Counted from the stretch's first letter, positions 7,626 through 16,846 are shown. The stretch: 64,000 nt of DNA from Paenibacillus sp. PK3_47 (GCF_023520895.1 NZ_CP026029.1:6696001-6760000), one strand, 5' to 3'. Notes: generated by a model not told the origin, from the sequence alone. Numbers and translations are program-made.

Positions 7626-9203
7626 ATGGCTTTTTTTATGAACGGCAGCATCAATTTGCATTATGAATATGAACCTGCCCGCAGCAGCCGGCATAACACA
7701 GAAACGCTCGTGCTTATTCACGGGTACGGTTTTGATCTCCGAAGCTGGGATCTCATTGTCCCTTATATGAGGGAGAACTACAACATCCTCCGGTATGATT
7801 TCAGGGGACACGGATTAAGCAGCACCGGTGAAATAGATACCGGCAGATTAGCCTGGATTTATGTCGAACATCTGCACTCCCTGCTGAACCACCTGAAGAT
7901 TGACAAATTCCACTTCGTCTCTCATGGTGCAGGCTGCATTATTGCTCTCTATTTCCGGAAAGTATATCCGCACAAGGTTGACACTAATGTTCTATTGTCC
8001 CTGCCGCTGTTCAATTCAACCGGAACGGCCTATAAATATGCGGATTACAGGAAAAGCCTGATGACCCACCAGTCTATGCGTGCGCTGGCCGATCACGTTA
8101 TTCCTAATGTGACGCTCTATCCGCAGGATTCGCCGGAGGTCAGCAGGCTGTATGAGGCTTTTTCAAAAGTGACCTTTGACGTTTACATCGAACTGGTCGA
8201 TTTCTTTGCATCAGCACATAATGAAGTTATGGAGCTGTTCAAGGAGGATCCTGGCCCGACCCTGCTGCTGACGGGGGAACGGGATCCGATGTATCCGCCC
8301 TATCTGTCCAGTCTGATTGCATCGGCTAACCCGAACTGCAGATTTATGACCATTTATAATTCGTCTAACATGGTTTTTTATGACCAGCCGGAGGAGACCT
8401 TCAAGCAAATCAGGGTCTTTTTTGATAGCGAACGGAGCCGCCCTGCTCCTCTCGATCCGCTGCTGCTGGAGCTTCATGCTGATTTCTACAAGATGGTGAG
8501 TATCGGGCAGGAGACTGACCCCCCCGCCATCCGGCTGAAGGTCACCCTGCTCAGAACCTTTCAGGTTATCCTGGATGGTGAACCTGTTGTCAGCGGCTGG
8601 GGAAGAAGAAGCGCCAAGGAGCTGCTTATATATCTGCTGCTTAACCCGGCGGTGCCGAGAGACCGTCTCTGTGAAGAGCTGTGGAGCGATATGGACCCGG
8701 CCAAAGCAAGAAACCAGCTGCGGGTCTGTCTGACCCACCTGAAGCAGCTGCTGAACAACGAGATCACAAATCTGGTCTACAGCGACAACCAGCAGATTAC
8801 CCTTCAGCAGCCGGCGGATTGCGATCTGCTCCAGCTGCTGGAGGATTTGAATTCAGCCCAGGAGGAAGAGGATCCGGAACAGAAAGGCAGGCTGCTCCAG
8901 CCTATCCTGCAGATTATAGACGGTGATATTTTCCGGAATCTGCATCAGGACTGGAATCAGAATCTGCGGACGCGAATCGAGATTCAGCTGACTGCACTGG
9001 CCCATCAGCACGCTGAGTATTTGACAGCCCGGGGAAGTTTCGCAGACGCTATTGCCGTTCTGAAATATGTACTGCTGCTTAATCCTGAAGAATATGATGC
9101 CTACGAGCGGATTGCCGGCCTGTACGAGCTGGGCAATCAAAAGCATGAGGCCAAGAAATGGCGGTCAAGGCTGGATATGCTGCATCAGGACAGAAACATT
9201 TGA
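7626..9203 (+). CDS. Hydrolase-like sensor fused to SARP-type transcription regulator (BTAD)
   Basis: A 525-residue fusion. Residues 1-265 have an alpha/beta-hydrolase fold: LVLIHGYGFDLRSW oxyanion region and YDFRGHGLS. The nucleophile elbow, normally GHSxG, reads SHGAG with Gly101 in place of Ser, and the His region reads SSNMVFYDQP with Asn248 in place of His; only Asp220 (GERDP) remains. The enzyme should be dead and probably acts as a ligand-binding domain. Residues about 302-390 form an OmpR-like winged helix (LRTFQVILDGE, GRRSAKELLIYLLLNP, LCEELW) and the rest is the helical BTAD/TPR region. AGAGGAG precedes the ATG at 7626; an upstream ATG at 7590 lies at the expected transcription start. 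Targets are unknown; the flanking DNA has SARP-like repeats. Confidence 0.85.
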   Translation: MAFFMNGSINLHYEYEPARSSRHNTETLVLIHGYGFDLRSWDLIVPYMRENYNILRYDFRGHGLSSTGEIDTGRLAWIYVEHLHSLLNHLKIDKFHFVSHGAGCIIALYFRKVYPHKVDTNVLLSLPLFNSTGTAYKYADYRKSLMTHQSMRALADHVIPNVTLYPQDSPEVSRLYEAFSKVTFDVYIELVDFFASAHNEVMELFKEDPGPTLLLTGERDPMYPPYLSSLIASANPNCRFMTIYNSSNMVFYDQPEETFKQIRVFFDSERSRPAPLDPLLLELHADFYKMVSIGQETDPPAIRLKVTLLRTFQVILDGEPVVSGWGRRSAKELLIYLLLNPAVPRDRLCEELWSDMDPAKARNQLRVCLTHLKQLLNNEITNLVYSDNQQITLQQPADCDLLQLLEDLNSAQEEEDPEQKGRLLQPILQIIDGDIFRNLHQDWNQNLRTRIEIQLTALAHQHAEYLTARGSFADAIAVLKYVLLLNPEEYDAYERIAGLYELGNQKHEAKKWRSRLDMLHQDRNI

Positions 9204-9252
9204 TTATCTGCGTTAAAATATATCTGTATAGATTGAACTTGTGAATTCCTAT

Positions 9253-10443
9253 TCAGGATTTGGTTAAATACACACAGGCATTATTGCCGCCGTATCCATG
9301 GCTTGTAATCAGCACTCCGGAGCTGGCGGCATATATATTCTCAGTTACCAGCGGCAGATGCTCATATCCGTAACGGTCCGTCCGGATCGTCTTCGGTATG
9401 AACTGATGCCGGAATCCAAGCAGTGACGCAATGATCTGCGCCAGCCCGCTTACGCTGAACGGATGGCCGACCAGTCCTTTAATTGAGGTAATCGGCACCC
9501 TGTGTCCGAAGATATCCCGGGATACGATTTCTTCAACAGCGTCGTTCGCCGCATAGCCTAACGCCTGGCTGTTGTAGTAATCCGGCGTTCTGCCGCCAAG
9601 AACCTCCGATACCGCCCGCTTCATACTGCTTCCTGTGCTGTCATGGCCATTCACCGATACAGCATCATTATTACTTGCTACAGCATCTATGTAACCGTAA
9701 ATGACGGCCTTCCGGCCAAGGGCATGCTCTTCCGTCTCCAGGATCAGCGTCGCTGCTCCTTCTGAGAGGATAAAACCCTTGCTTCTTTTATTAAAGGGTG
9801 AGCCCGAATGTTCTGCCTGCTGATTGAAGGGCAGCGCCCTGATTTTGCCGAACCCGTATACTGTCACTTTATTGTTACTGCTGTCTGCAGCCCCGACAAT
9901 AGCCGTATTAATCCTGCCGTTTTGCAGATACATCACAGCATCCTCCAGGGCTTCCAGGCCTGCGGTGCAGCCGGTGGTTACCGTTTTTGTAATCCCTCCC
10001 AGCTGAAAATGGCTGGATACCGCGGAAGCCAGACTGTGATAATGTACCAGACCGCAGCAGTAGACAGGCATGTCTCTGAAGTTATTACGGTCAGAGAAAG
10101 CTATCATTTCTTCCAGCGGCCCCGTACCGCCCATTGTTGTGCCAAAAAACACGCCGGTCCTGTTTGTGCTGTCTCCTGGGTGCAGATTTGCCATCGCCAG
10201 CGCTTCTAGGCTTGTGCTGATAGCAAGCTTCGACACCCTGGGCAGCGCCCTGTACTGCCTGTCCTCCAAAGCCCCCAGACTGCCCTGAAGCTCCCCGATT
10301 ATTAAAGTTTCCCCGTCCGGAGTGAAGCCTCTTGCTGCCGTAAAATGATAATCGCCGCTTAGCAGATGACTGTAAAGATCATTGCTGTCCTCTCCATTCG
10401 GCACTTTAATCCCGAACCCCGTAACCGCTATCCGCTTACTCAT
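9253..10443 (-). CDS. Orphan beta-ketoacyl synthase, FabF-like, with His to Gln change
   Basis: A 396-residue thiolase-fold protein that would condense acyl chains held on a carrier protein. The active-site Cys is present (TTGCTAGLEAL, Cys159), as are the conserved Lys322 and second His327 (SIKGLVGHPFSVSG) and the C-terminal GYGGNN loop. The first catalytic His (NAHGTST in FabF) is Gln293 in NSQALGYAANDAVE. This His assists decarboxylation, so the protein may not be a standard elongating synthase. No carrier protein, ketoreductase or acyltransferase gene is near. The start is the ATG at 10443 after AAGGAAG, not the upstream ATG at 10485. It faces the hydrolase-SARP gene. Confidence 0.82.
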   Translation of the reverse strand: MSKRIAVTGFGIKVPNGEDSNDLYSHLLSGDYHFTAARGFTPDGETLIIGELQGSLGALEDRQYRALPRVSKLAISTSLEALAMANLHPGDSTNRTGVFFGTTMGGTGPLEEMIAFSDRNNFRDMPVYCCGLVHYHSLASAVSSHFQLGGITKTVTTGCTAGLEALEDAVMYLQNGRINTAIVGAADSSNNKVTVYGFGKIRALPFNQQAEHSGSPFNKRSKGFILSEGAATLILETEEHALGRKAVIYGYIDAVASNNDAVSVNGHDSTGSSMKRAVSEVLGGRTPDYYNSQALGYAANDAVEEIVSRDIFGHRVPITSIKGLVGHPFSVSGLAQIIASLLGFRHQFIPKTIRTDRYGYEHLPLVTENIYAASSGVLITSHGYGGNNACVYLTKS

Positions 10444-10482
10444 TAAGGTTCTTCCTTTCACGGGTTTATGAATTGAGGGTAA

Positions 10483-10550
10483 CAAAAAGACCCCCTCTGC
10501 CTCCAGTTTCGATCTTGCACACCAAAACCTTGTGAAGCAGGGTGAGGTCC
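10483..10550 (-). terminator. Terminator or attenuator ahead of the ketosynthase
   Basis: Leftward arms GACCTC-CC-CTGC (10537-10549) and GCAGAGGGGGTC (10488-10499) pair imperfectly around a loop of about 37 nt, and are followed by TTTTTG. It lies 28 bp after the reductase gene and 40 bp before the ketosynthase ATG, so it could end the reductase transcript or act as an attenuator. Confidence 0.45.
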
Positions 10551-10577
10551 TTATTAATTCTAATTAGCTGTTTATGT

Positions 10578-11672
10578 TTACAGCAGCGTCTTCGTTGCTT
10601 CGGAAGTAAACGGAATAATCTCGTCCCTTCTGCCGCTTTGCACCTTTGCAGGCCATGCCGGATCACTGATCAGCGCCCTGCCCACGGCTACCAGATCAAA
10701 TTCCCCGTTCTCCAGCTTCTCCAGCAGACGCTCCAGATTATCCTCTTCATTCTTTTCGGTTACGGCGTTTACAAATTCACTGTTCAAGCCTACGGAGCCG
10801 ACTGTAATGGTTGGTTTGCCGGTGATTTTCTTCGTCCAGCCTGCAAGGTTCAGCTCTGAGCCTTCGAATTCCGGCAGCCAGAACCGGCGTGTTGAGCAGT
10901 GGAAAATATCAACTCCGGCGTTGCTCAGCGGTGTCAGAAAACGCGCCAGTTCGTCCGGTGTACCGGCAAGCTTGGCCGCATAGTCTCCGCTCTTCCACTG
11001 TGAGAAACGGAGTATGATCGGAAAATCAGGACCCACTGCACGGCGGCAGGCATCGATAATTTCTACGGCAAAGGTTGTCCGGGCTTCCAGATCACCGCCG
11101 TATTCATCGGTACGCTTATTTGTTTTTTCCCAGAAAAACTGATCGATCAGGTAGCCATGCGCACCGTGCAGCTCAATGCCGTCAAAACCGATTATCTTGG
11201 CATCCGCTGCTGCCCGGGCAAATGCGGAAACAATCCCCTGGATCTCCTCCCGCGTCATCGGCTCAGTTACCTCCCGGCCAGACAAGTCCAGCCCGGAGGG
11301 ACCGACAGGCAAAGCTTCAGCGTTCGGCAAGTCGCCAATGGAACGGTCCATGCCGACATGCCAGAGCTGGGGAACGATTTTGCCGCCTGCTGCATGAACT
11401 TCTTCTACGACCTTGGCCCATCCCGCCAGCGCGGCTTCGCCGTAAATATTCGGAATATTCGGGTGACTGACGGCAGCCGGATGATTTACCGCCGTGCCTT
11501 CAGTAACTATCAGTCCTACGCCGCCTTCGGCGCGTTTGCGGTAATATGCCGCCACATCATCTCCGGCTACACCACCCGGTGAAAAAGCCCGGGTCATGGG
11601 CGCCATGACGATCCGGTTCTGAAGCGAAAGCCCTCCGGAACGAAAAGGTTCAAACAACTTGTCGGTGTTCAT
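10578..11672 (-). CDS. NADH:flavin oxidoreductase, old yellow enzyme family
   Basis: A 364-residue TIM-barrel FMN enzyme that reduces activated alkenes, nitro compounds or enals with NAD(P)H. Family motifs: RIVMAPMTRAF at the FMN site, QLWHVGMDRS, HGAHGYLIDQFFWEKTNKRTDEYGG with the substrate-binding His and catalytic region, and GSVGL near the phosphate site. Length is typical. TGGAGG precedes the ATG. A palindrome overlaps the likely transcription start, so a stress-type repressor probably controls it. Confidence 0.9.
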   Translation of the reverse strand: MNTDKLFEPFRSGGLSLQNRIVMAPMTRAFSPGGVAGDDVAAYYRKRAEGGVGLIVTEGTAVNHPAAVSHPNIPNIYGEAALAGWAKVVEEVHAAGGKIVPQLWHVGMDRSIGDLPNAEALPVGPSGLDLSGREVTEPMTREEIQGIVSAFARAAADAKIIGFDGIELHGAHGYLIDQFFWEKTNKRTDEYGGDLEARTTFAVEIIDACRRAVGPDFPIILRFSQWKSGDYAAKLAGTPDELARFLTPLSNAGVDIFHCSTRRFWLPEFEGSELNLAGWTKKITGKPTITVGSVGLNSEFVNAVTEKNEEDNLERLLEKLENGEFDLVAVGRALISDPAWPAKVQSGRRDEIIPFTSEATKTLL

Positions 11673-11697
11673 GTCTAACCTCCATTAAATAATATAA

Positions 11698-11737
11698 TTA
11701 CTTAAAGTAAGTATATTATGACGGGAATCAAAGACAA
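11698..11737 (-). promoter_or_regulatory. Promoter and palindromic operator of the flavin reductase
   Basis: Minus-strand TTGTCT (11732-11737), a 16-bp spacer and TATACT (11710-11715), followed at once by the palindrome TTACTT-T-AAGTAA (11698-11710). The dyad sits on the transcription start and resembles operators of MarR or HxlR repressors. Confidence 0.55.
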
Positions 11738-11783
11738 AAGCAAATTACGGAATCAGCACAATTCCGGCACTTTTTCCGGATAT

Positions 11784-11819
11784 AAAAAAACAGACAGCGC
11801 AGTGATCCTGCAGCTGTCC
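11784..11819 (-). terminator. Terminator of the rhamnose operon
   Basis: Minus-strand stem GACAGC-TGCAG / CTGCG-CTGTC with a 5-nt loop followed by TGTTTTTTT, 36 bp after the rhaD stop codon. Confidence 0.85.
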
Positions 11820-11854
11820 GGCTGTGCCTGTATGAATATGAATAGAATTATATC

Positions 11855-12700
11855 TTATAATTCCAGAATACCCGCCTTAGGCGTTACACGGAATGCGGCT
11901 GCCAAATCTGCGAGCTGCTGGTCCGTAATCTTCTGTTTGATTTCTCTGCCGCCGATCAGATTGTAGACGATAGCTGCTTTTTCAATCGTTTCAACCAGGC
12001 CAAAGGTAGCGTCCATAGTCGCACCGGTAACAAAAATCCCGTGCTGCGGCCAGACAACCACACGGTAATCCTTCATCTTGTCAGCGGTAGCGCGGCCGAT
12101 GTCGCTGCTGCCTGGAACCATCCAGGGAATAACGCCCACTCCGTCAGGGAATACAACGAGGCATTCAGTACACATTTCCCATAACGTCTTGGTAAACTTC
12201 AGCTCATCCAGATCATGGGTGAACGTCATGGCAATGACATTCGTAGCATGGGTGTGGAGAACGATGCGGTGGGAAGGGTCTACCTTCAGGCGCTCGATGT
12301 GGCTCATGAAATGGGAAGCTAGCTCGCTTGTAGGTACTGCGTGATTACGCAGGCCCCAGAGCACTTCAACACTTTCGCCGCTGGCACTGACACGCAGCAC
12401 ACCGAGATTCGCTTCCGGATCCTTGATCACATTTCTGAAATATTTGCCGGACCCCGTTACAATAAAGTATTTGCCGGCAAGCTCGGTTACCGGAAACGTA
12501 AGGTTAATCGTGCGCTGCGGTTCACGGATGTTGATATATTTGGCTACTTCTTCCTCTTCCAGCAGATAGCTGATATTGCCGCCGTTCAGCTCATCCCAGC
12601 CGAGGGACCACATATGATGGGTAATTTCGGACATTTCCTGGATAAAAGGCGCTTCAATGCTTGCGATATATCCCTTGGTTTCGATGACGGATGTACTCAT
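11855..12700 (-). CDS. rhaD: Rhamnulose-1-phosphate aldolase
   Basis: A 281-residue class II zinc aldolase that splits L-rhamnulose 1-phosphate into dihydroxyacetone phosphate and L-lactaldehyde. Zinc-ligand motifs are visible as VLHTHATN and WPQHG, with GWDELNGGNIS at the N-terminus forming the phosphate pocket. It is the last gene of the fucO-rhaB-rhaA-rhaD operon, 33 bp after rhaA. AAAGGAGAG precedes the ATG. This is the Escherichia coli-type aldolase rather than the fused aldolase-dehydrogenase RhaEW seen in several Bacillus species. Confidence 0.93.
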   Translation of the reverse strand: MSTSVIETKGYIASIEAPFIQEMSEITHHMWSLGWDELNGGNISYLLEEEEVAKYINIREPQRTINLTFPVTELAGKYFIVTGSGKYFRNVIKDPEANLGVLRVSASGESVEVLWGLRNHAVPTSELASHFMSHIERLKVDPSHRIVLHTHATNVIAMTFTHDLDELKFTKTLWEMCTECLVVFPDGVGVIPWMVPGSSDIGRATADKMKDYRVVVWPQHGIFVTGATMDATFGLVETIEKAAIVYNLIGGREIKQKITDQQLADLAAAFRVTPKAGILEL

Positions 12701-12733
12701 ATCATTCTCTCCTTTATTATGCGCTCTGATCGT

Positions 12734-13993
12734 TTATGCTCTTGCAGATAATACTTCGCGCTCATAGCTTTTCACTTCAGCCAGCCATTGTTCACGTACC
12801 GGGGTATTCTGTGTAGCACAATAGTAATCCCAGACTGCACCGAACGGGTAGGATTTGAACTCTTCCACCAGTGCCAGACGGGAAGTGTAATCACCTTCCA
12901 GCTCCACCTTCTTGAGCTCGTCAATCGGCTCCAGCATCGCGCGCAGCAGCGCCTTGATGGTGTTGCGTGTTCCGATTACCCATGCAGCAACATGATTGAT
13001 GCTTCCGTCGAAGAAATCCAGTCCGATGTTCGTACGCGGCAGCAGATCTCCGCGGACCAGCTCACGGGCGATCTCCAGCAGCTCGTCATCCATGGTTACG
13101 ACGTGGTCACTGTCCCAGCGGACCGGCCTGCTGACATGAAGCAGCAGCTGCTCGCTGAACATCAGGATCGAAGACAGCTTGTTCGAGATCACTTCGGTCG
13201 GATGGAAATGTCCGGCATCCAGGCAGATCGCTTTGCCGCGTGTTAAGCCGTAGCCCATGTAGAATTCATGCGAACCCACAACATAGCTTTCCGATCCGAT
13301 ACCGAACAGCTTGCTTTCCACTGCATCAATGTTATACTGCGGATCAATTTCTTCGCTGAATACTTCATCCAGCGCATCCCGGAGGCGCGCACGCGGAGCC
13401 AAACGGTCAACTGGCGTATCCTTGTATCCGTCCGGCACCCAGAAGTTGGTCACACACGGCTGTCCCAGCTCGCGGCCGAAGGATTCGGCGATTTTGCGGG
13501 AGGCTTTGCAGTGCTTGATCCAGAAGCTGCGGATTTCTTCGTCCGCATGGCTCAAGGTGAAGCCGTCGGCGGCTTTGGGGTGGGAGAAGCAGGTCGGGTT
13601 GAAATCCAGCCCCAGCCCCTGTTCCTTGGCCCAGTCTACCCAGTTCGCAAAGTGACGCGGCTCCAGCTCATCCAGATCGACCTGCTCATCCGTGTCAGCA
13701 TAGATTGCATGCAGATTGACTTTGTGTTTGCCGGGAATCAGCGACAACGCTTTTTCCAGGTCCTGGCGCAGTTCATCCGGTGTACCGGCACGTCCCGGGT
13801 AACTTCCTGTTACGGCAATCCCCCCGCTCAGCTCTTTGTCTTTGAACAAAAAGCCCTGAACATCGTCCCCCTGCCAGCAGTGCAGGGAAATTTTGATTTG
13901 CGCCAGCTTCTTCAGCACTTCGTCCACATTGATGCCGTGTGCTTCATACAGTTTCTTGGCTTCGTTATAGCTGTTAATGATGTTCTGGTCCAT
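12734..13993 (-). CDS. rhaA: L-rhamnose isomerase
   Basis: A 419-residue metal-dependent TIM-barrel isomerase converting L-rhamnose to L-rhamnulose, the first step of the pathway. The sequence is collinear with Bacillales RhaA (KISLHCWQGDDVQGF, GLDFNPTCFSHPKAADGFTLSH, CLDAGHFHPTEVISNKLSS). The start is the ATG at 13993, 7 nt after TAGGAGG; the ATG ten codons upstream at 14023 lacks a ribosome site. It lies between rhaB and rhaD with short gaps. Confidence 0.95.
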   Translation of the reverse strand: MDQNIINSYNEAKKLYEAHGINVDEVLKKLAQIKISLHCWQGDDVQGFLFKDKELSGGIAVTGSYPGRAGTPDELRQDLEKALSLIPGKHKVNLHAIYADTDEQVDLDELEPRHFANWVDWAKEQGLGLDFNPTCFSHPKAADGFTLSHADEEIRSFWIKHCKASRKIAESFGRELGQPCVTNFWVPDGYKDTPVDRLAPRARLRDALDEVFSEEIDPQYNIDAVESKLFGIGSESYVVGSHEFYMGYGLTRGKAICLDAGHFHPTEVISNKLSSILMFSEQLLLHVSRPVRWDSDHVVTMDDELLEIARELVRGDLLPRTNIGLDFFDGSINHVAAWVIGTRNTIKALLRAMLEPIDELKKVELEGDYTSRLALVEEFKSYPFGAVWDYYCATQNTPVREQWLAEVKSYEREVLSARA

Positions 13994-14045
13994 GATGTAA
14001 CCTCCTAAAAGTTGTGTATGCATAAGTTCAATAACTTATATAAAT

Positions 14046-15515
14046 TCACTCGCTGACTGCCGCAGCAGCATGAAGCCTGTTCCAGCGTGCCAGCAGCTCT
14101 TCCAACTGCGGCACCGGACGCGGCAAGTACGATTTAATTTCGAAGGATGTGCCAATGAGTTCTCTGGCTTCATGAATATCCGCCACTTCACGGCTGTGGA
14201 TCAGCTGGACGGCAATATTGCCGAGTGCCGTCGCTTCCGTAGGTCCGGCAAGCACTTCCCGCTGAATGATGTCTGCCGTAAGCTGGCAGAGCAGTGCATT
14301 ATTGGCGCCCCCGCCGACGATCTGCAGGACCTCTGCCGCGTTCCCAGTAAGCTGCTCCAGCTCTTCAAGCTCACTGCGGTAATTCAGCGCCAGGCTGTCA
14401 AAGATACAGCGGGCAATCTCACCGGGTGATGCCGGCACAGGCTGGCCGCTCTCCCTGCAGGCCGCCCGGATCTCTTCAATCATATGATCCGGATTCAGAA
14501 AACGCGGGTGATTACAGGGAATCAGGCTGCGGAAACCTTCCGCTTCCCCTGCCATTTCCGCCAGCTCGGCGAAGCTGTACCGCCCGCCGTCCAGTCGGCG
14601 GACCTCCTGGATCAGCCATAGGCCCATAATATTCTTGAGGAACCGGTAAGTGCCGTAGGCGCCCCATTCATTGGTATAATTGGCTTCCATGGCTCTGCGG
14701 TCATTAATCGGCCGGTCAAGCTCTGCGCCCAGCAGCGACCATGTTCCGCTGCTGATGTAGGCGGAGCTGCGTCCCTTCTCCACAGGAACACCGAGTACAG
14801 CAGAAGCAGTATCATGTGTTGCCGCGCAGATCAGCTCACATTCCGGAAGATTGTACTTCTGTACAAGCGGTTCACTGATCATGCCAAGCGACTGCCCCGG
14901 TTCAGTCAGGGCTGCGAACTGTTCTCTCTTCAGCTGAAGAAGTTGTAGCAGGTCTTCATCAAATTCACGGCTGTCGAGATTGAGCAGCTGCATTGTAGAC
15001 GCATTGGTAACCTCGTTAATCATAACGCCGCTTAATCTGTAGTAGAGATAATCGGGCACCATCAGAATTTTGTCAGCACGGGCAAGCTCTGAAGAATCAT
15101 GGGCATACAGCTGGTATAACGTATTAAAGGTAAGCTGTTGAATGCCTGTCTTGGCGTACACGTCTTCAGGAGAAATCCGTTTGGCCACTTCTTCCATCAT
15201 CCCGTCTGTTCTCCGGTCACGGTAAGCATACACCTCCTGGATGCGCTGCCCCGCGTCATCCAGGAGCACATAATCTACCGCCCAGGTATCGATCCCGAGT
15301 GTGCAGGAGGTTATACCGGCGGCTTTGGCCTTTTGCAGGCCTGTTATAATTTCATCAAATAAATAGTCAACATCCCAGAAGCAGCTGCCGTCACGTTCGG
15401 CGAAGGCATTGCTGAAGCGGTGAATCTCTTCAAGCAGGAGAGTCCCCTGCTGTATTCTTCCGAGTACCAGCCGCCCGCTGGAGGCACCGATATCCACGGC
15501 AATATGATTGTTCAT
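14046..15515 (-). CDS. rhaB: L-rhamnulokinase
   Basis: A 489-residue FGGY-family kinase that phosphorylates L-rhamnulose at O1 with ATP. Both lobes of the actin-like fold are evident: VDIGASSGRLVLG at the N-terminus, GIDTWAVDYVLLD, AATHDTASAVLGVP and SSGTWSLLG in the phosphate region, and IVGGGANNALLCQLTADI near the C-terminus. AAGGAGA precedes the ATG; the gap to fucO is 27 bp and to rhaA 52 bp. Confidence 0.95.
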   Translation of the reverse strand: MNNHIAVDIGASSGRLVLGRIQQGTLLLEEIHRFSNAFAERDGSCFWDVDYLFDEIITGLQKAKAAGITSCTLGIDTWAVDYVLLDDAGQRIQEVYAYRDRRTDGMMEEVAKRISPEDVYAKTGIQQLTFNTLYQLYAHDSSELARADKILMVPDYLYYRLSGVMINEVTNASTMQLLNLDSREFDEDLLQLLQLKREQFAALTEPGQSLGMISEPLVQKYNLPECELICAATHDTASAVLGVPVEKGRSSAYISSGTWSLLGAELDRPINDRRAMEANYTNEWGAYGTYRFLKNIMGLWLIQEVRRLDGGRYSFAELAEMAGEAEGFRSLIPCNHPRFLNPDHMIEEIRAACRESGQPVPASPGEIARCIFDSLALNYRSELEELEQLTGNAAEVLQIVGGGANNALLCQLTADIIQREVLAGPTEATALGNIAVQLIHSREVADIHEARELIGTSFEIKSYLPRPVPQLEELLARWNRLHAAAAVSE

Positions 15516-15542
15516 AGGGAATCTCCTTATATACAGGTTGTT

Positions 15543-16694
15543 CTAGAGAATCTTGCGGAACAAGGCAATAACTTCTTCCTTGGTCGGAATGAACGGATTA
15601 CCCGGAGCGCAGGCATCCTTCATGGCATTTTCGGCAAGCAGGTCAAGATCCACTTCATTAACGCCAAGCTCGGATAATTTGGCCGGAATGCCAACTTCCT
15701 TGGACAAGGCTTTGATGGATTCAATAACAAAATCTGCGCATTCCTTGTCGCTTTTGCCGTCCACTTGCAGACCGATTGCTTTGGCAATGCTTCTGAATTT
15801 CTCCGGAACATATTTCGCATTCTCTTCCTCCACATAAGGGAGCAGCATCGCATTGCAGACGCCGTGCGGCAGATCGTACACACCGCCAAGCTGATGCGCC
15901 ATCGCATGTACATAACCGAGTCCGGCATTGTTAAAGGCGAGACCCCCGAGGAAGATCGCGTAGACCATTTGTTCACGTGCTTCAATATCATGACCGTTCT
16001 TCACGGTGCGGGCCAGATTGGCAAAAATCAGCTCCACTGCAGCCAGTGCAGTCGCATCCGTCACCGGATAAGCCCCTGGTGTTACCAGCGCTTCAATCGC
16101 ATGGGTCAGTGCGTCCATTCCGGTCGCCGCGGTCAAATCAGCCGGCTTGTCGACCATAAGTTCAGGGTCATTCACGGAGATGGCGGCAATGCTGTTCTTG
16201 TCGACCATGACCATCTTGACTTTGCGTTCCTCATCCGTAATTACATAGTTAATGGTAACTTCACTTGAGGTTCCTGCAGTGGTGTTGACCGCAACAATCG
16301 GCAGCGATTTGTGCTTGGATTTGTGGACACCTTCGTAATCGGCAATATGGCCTCCGTTAGTGGCAACGATACCGATGGCCTTGGCCGTATCCTGCGGTGA
16401 ACCTCCGCCGATGGAAATCAGTGAATCACAACCGTTCGCCTGCAGAAAATCTACGCCGTCATGCACATTTTTACAAGTCGGGTTCGGTTTAACTTCATCA
16501 TATACTGCATACTCAATTCCCGCTTCATCCAATACAGCGAGCAGCTTGCCGGCAATACCGCTCTTCATCAGAAACTTGTCGGTAACCACCAGCGGCTTCT
16601 TCAGGTTCAGCTCCTGAATGTAAGGGCCGATTTCCTTCAGACAGCCTTTTCCCATAATGTTGATAGATGGAACATAATAGACATGAGTACTCAT
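15543..16694 (-). CDS. fucO: Iron-dependent alcohol dehydrogenase, probable lactaldehyde reductase
   Basis: A 383-residue group III alcohol dehydrogenase. GGGSPQDTAKAIG binds NAD, and the metal ligands lie in AATGMDALTHAIEA, GYVHAMAHQLGG and DLPHGVCNA. As the first gene of the rhamnose operon it most likely reduces L-lactaldehyde, the aldolase product, to 1,2-propanediol while regenerating NAD. The sequence alone cannot exclude another alcohol, since butanol and 1,3-propanediol dehydrogenases share the fold. GGGAGG lies 11 nt before the ATG. The transcript has a long leader of about 180 nt. Confidence 0.85.
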   Translation of the reverse strand: MSTHVYYVPSINIMGKGCLKEIGPYIQELNLKKPLVVTDKFLMKSGIAGKLLAVLDEAGIEYAVYDEVKPNPTCKNVHDGVDFLQANGCDSLISIGGGSPQDTAKAIGIVATNGGHIADYEGVHKSKHKSLPIVAVNTTAGTSSEVTINYVITDEERKVKMVMVDKNSIAAISVNDPELMVDKPADLTAATGMDALTHAIEALVTPGAYPVTDATALAAVELIFANLARTVKNGHDIEAREQMVYAIFLGGLAFNNAGLGYVHAMAHQLGGVYDLPHGVCNAMLLPYVEEENAKYVPEKFRSIAKAIGLQVDGKSDKECADFVIESIKALSKEVGIPAKLSELGVNEVDLDLLAENAMKDACAPGNPFIPTKEEVIALFRKIL

Positions 16695-16846
16695 TGATTG
16701 ACCAGCCTCCCGGGCATTTTAAAAAATGGACTTGCTTCACTTGTACTTCATTGCTCGCCTCTGTAAGCTCAGTTCAATCCTGCTGCGGTACCTCAGGCTG
16801 GCCTCTGAGTATATCGCAGCTGACCGGCTCCGGTACTCCTCTAAAA

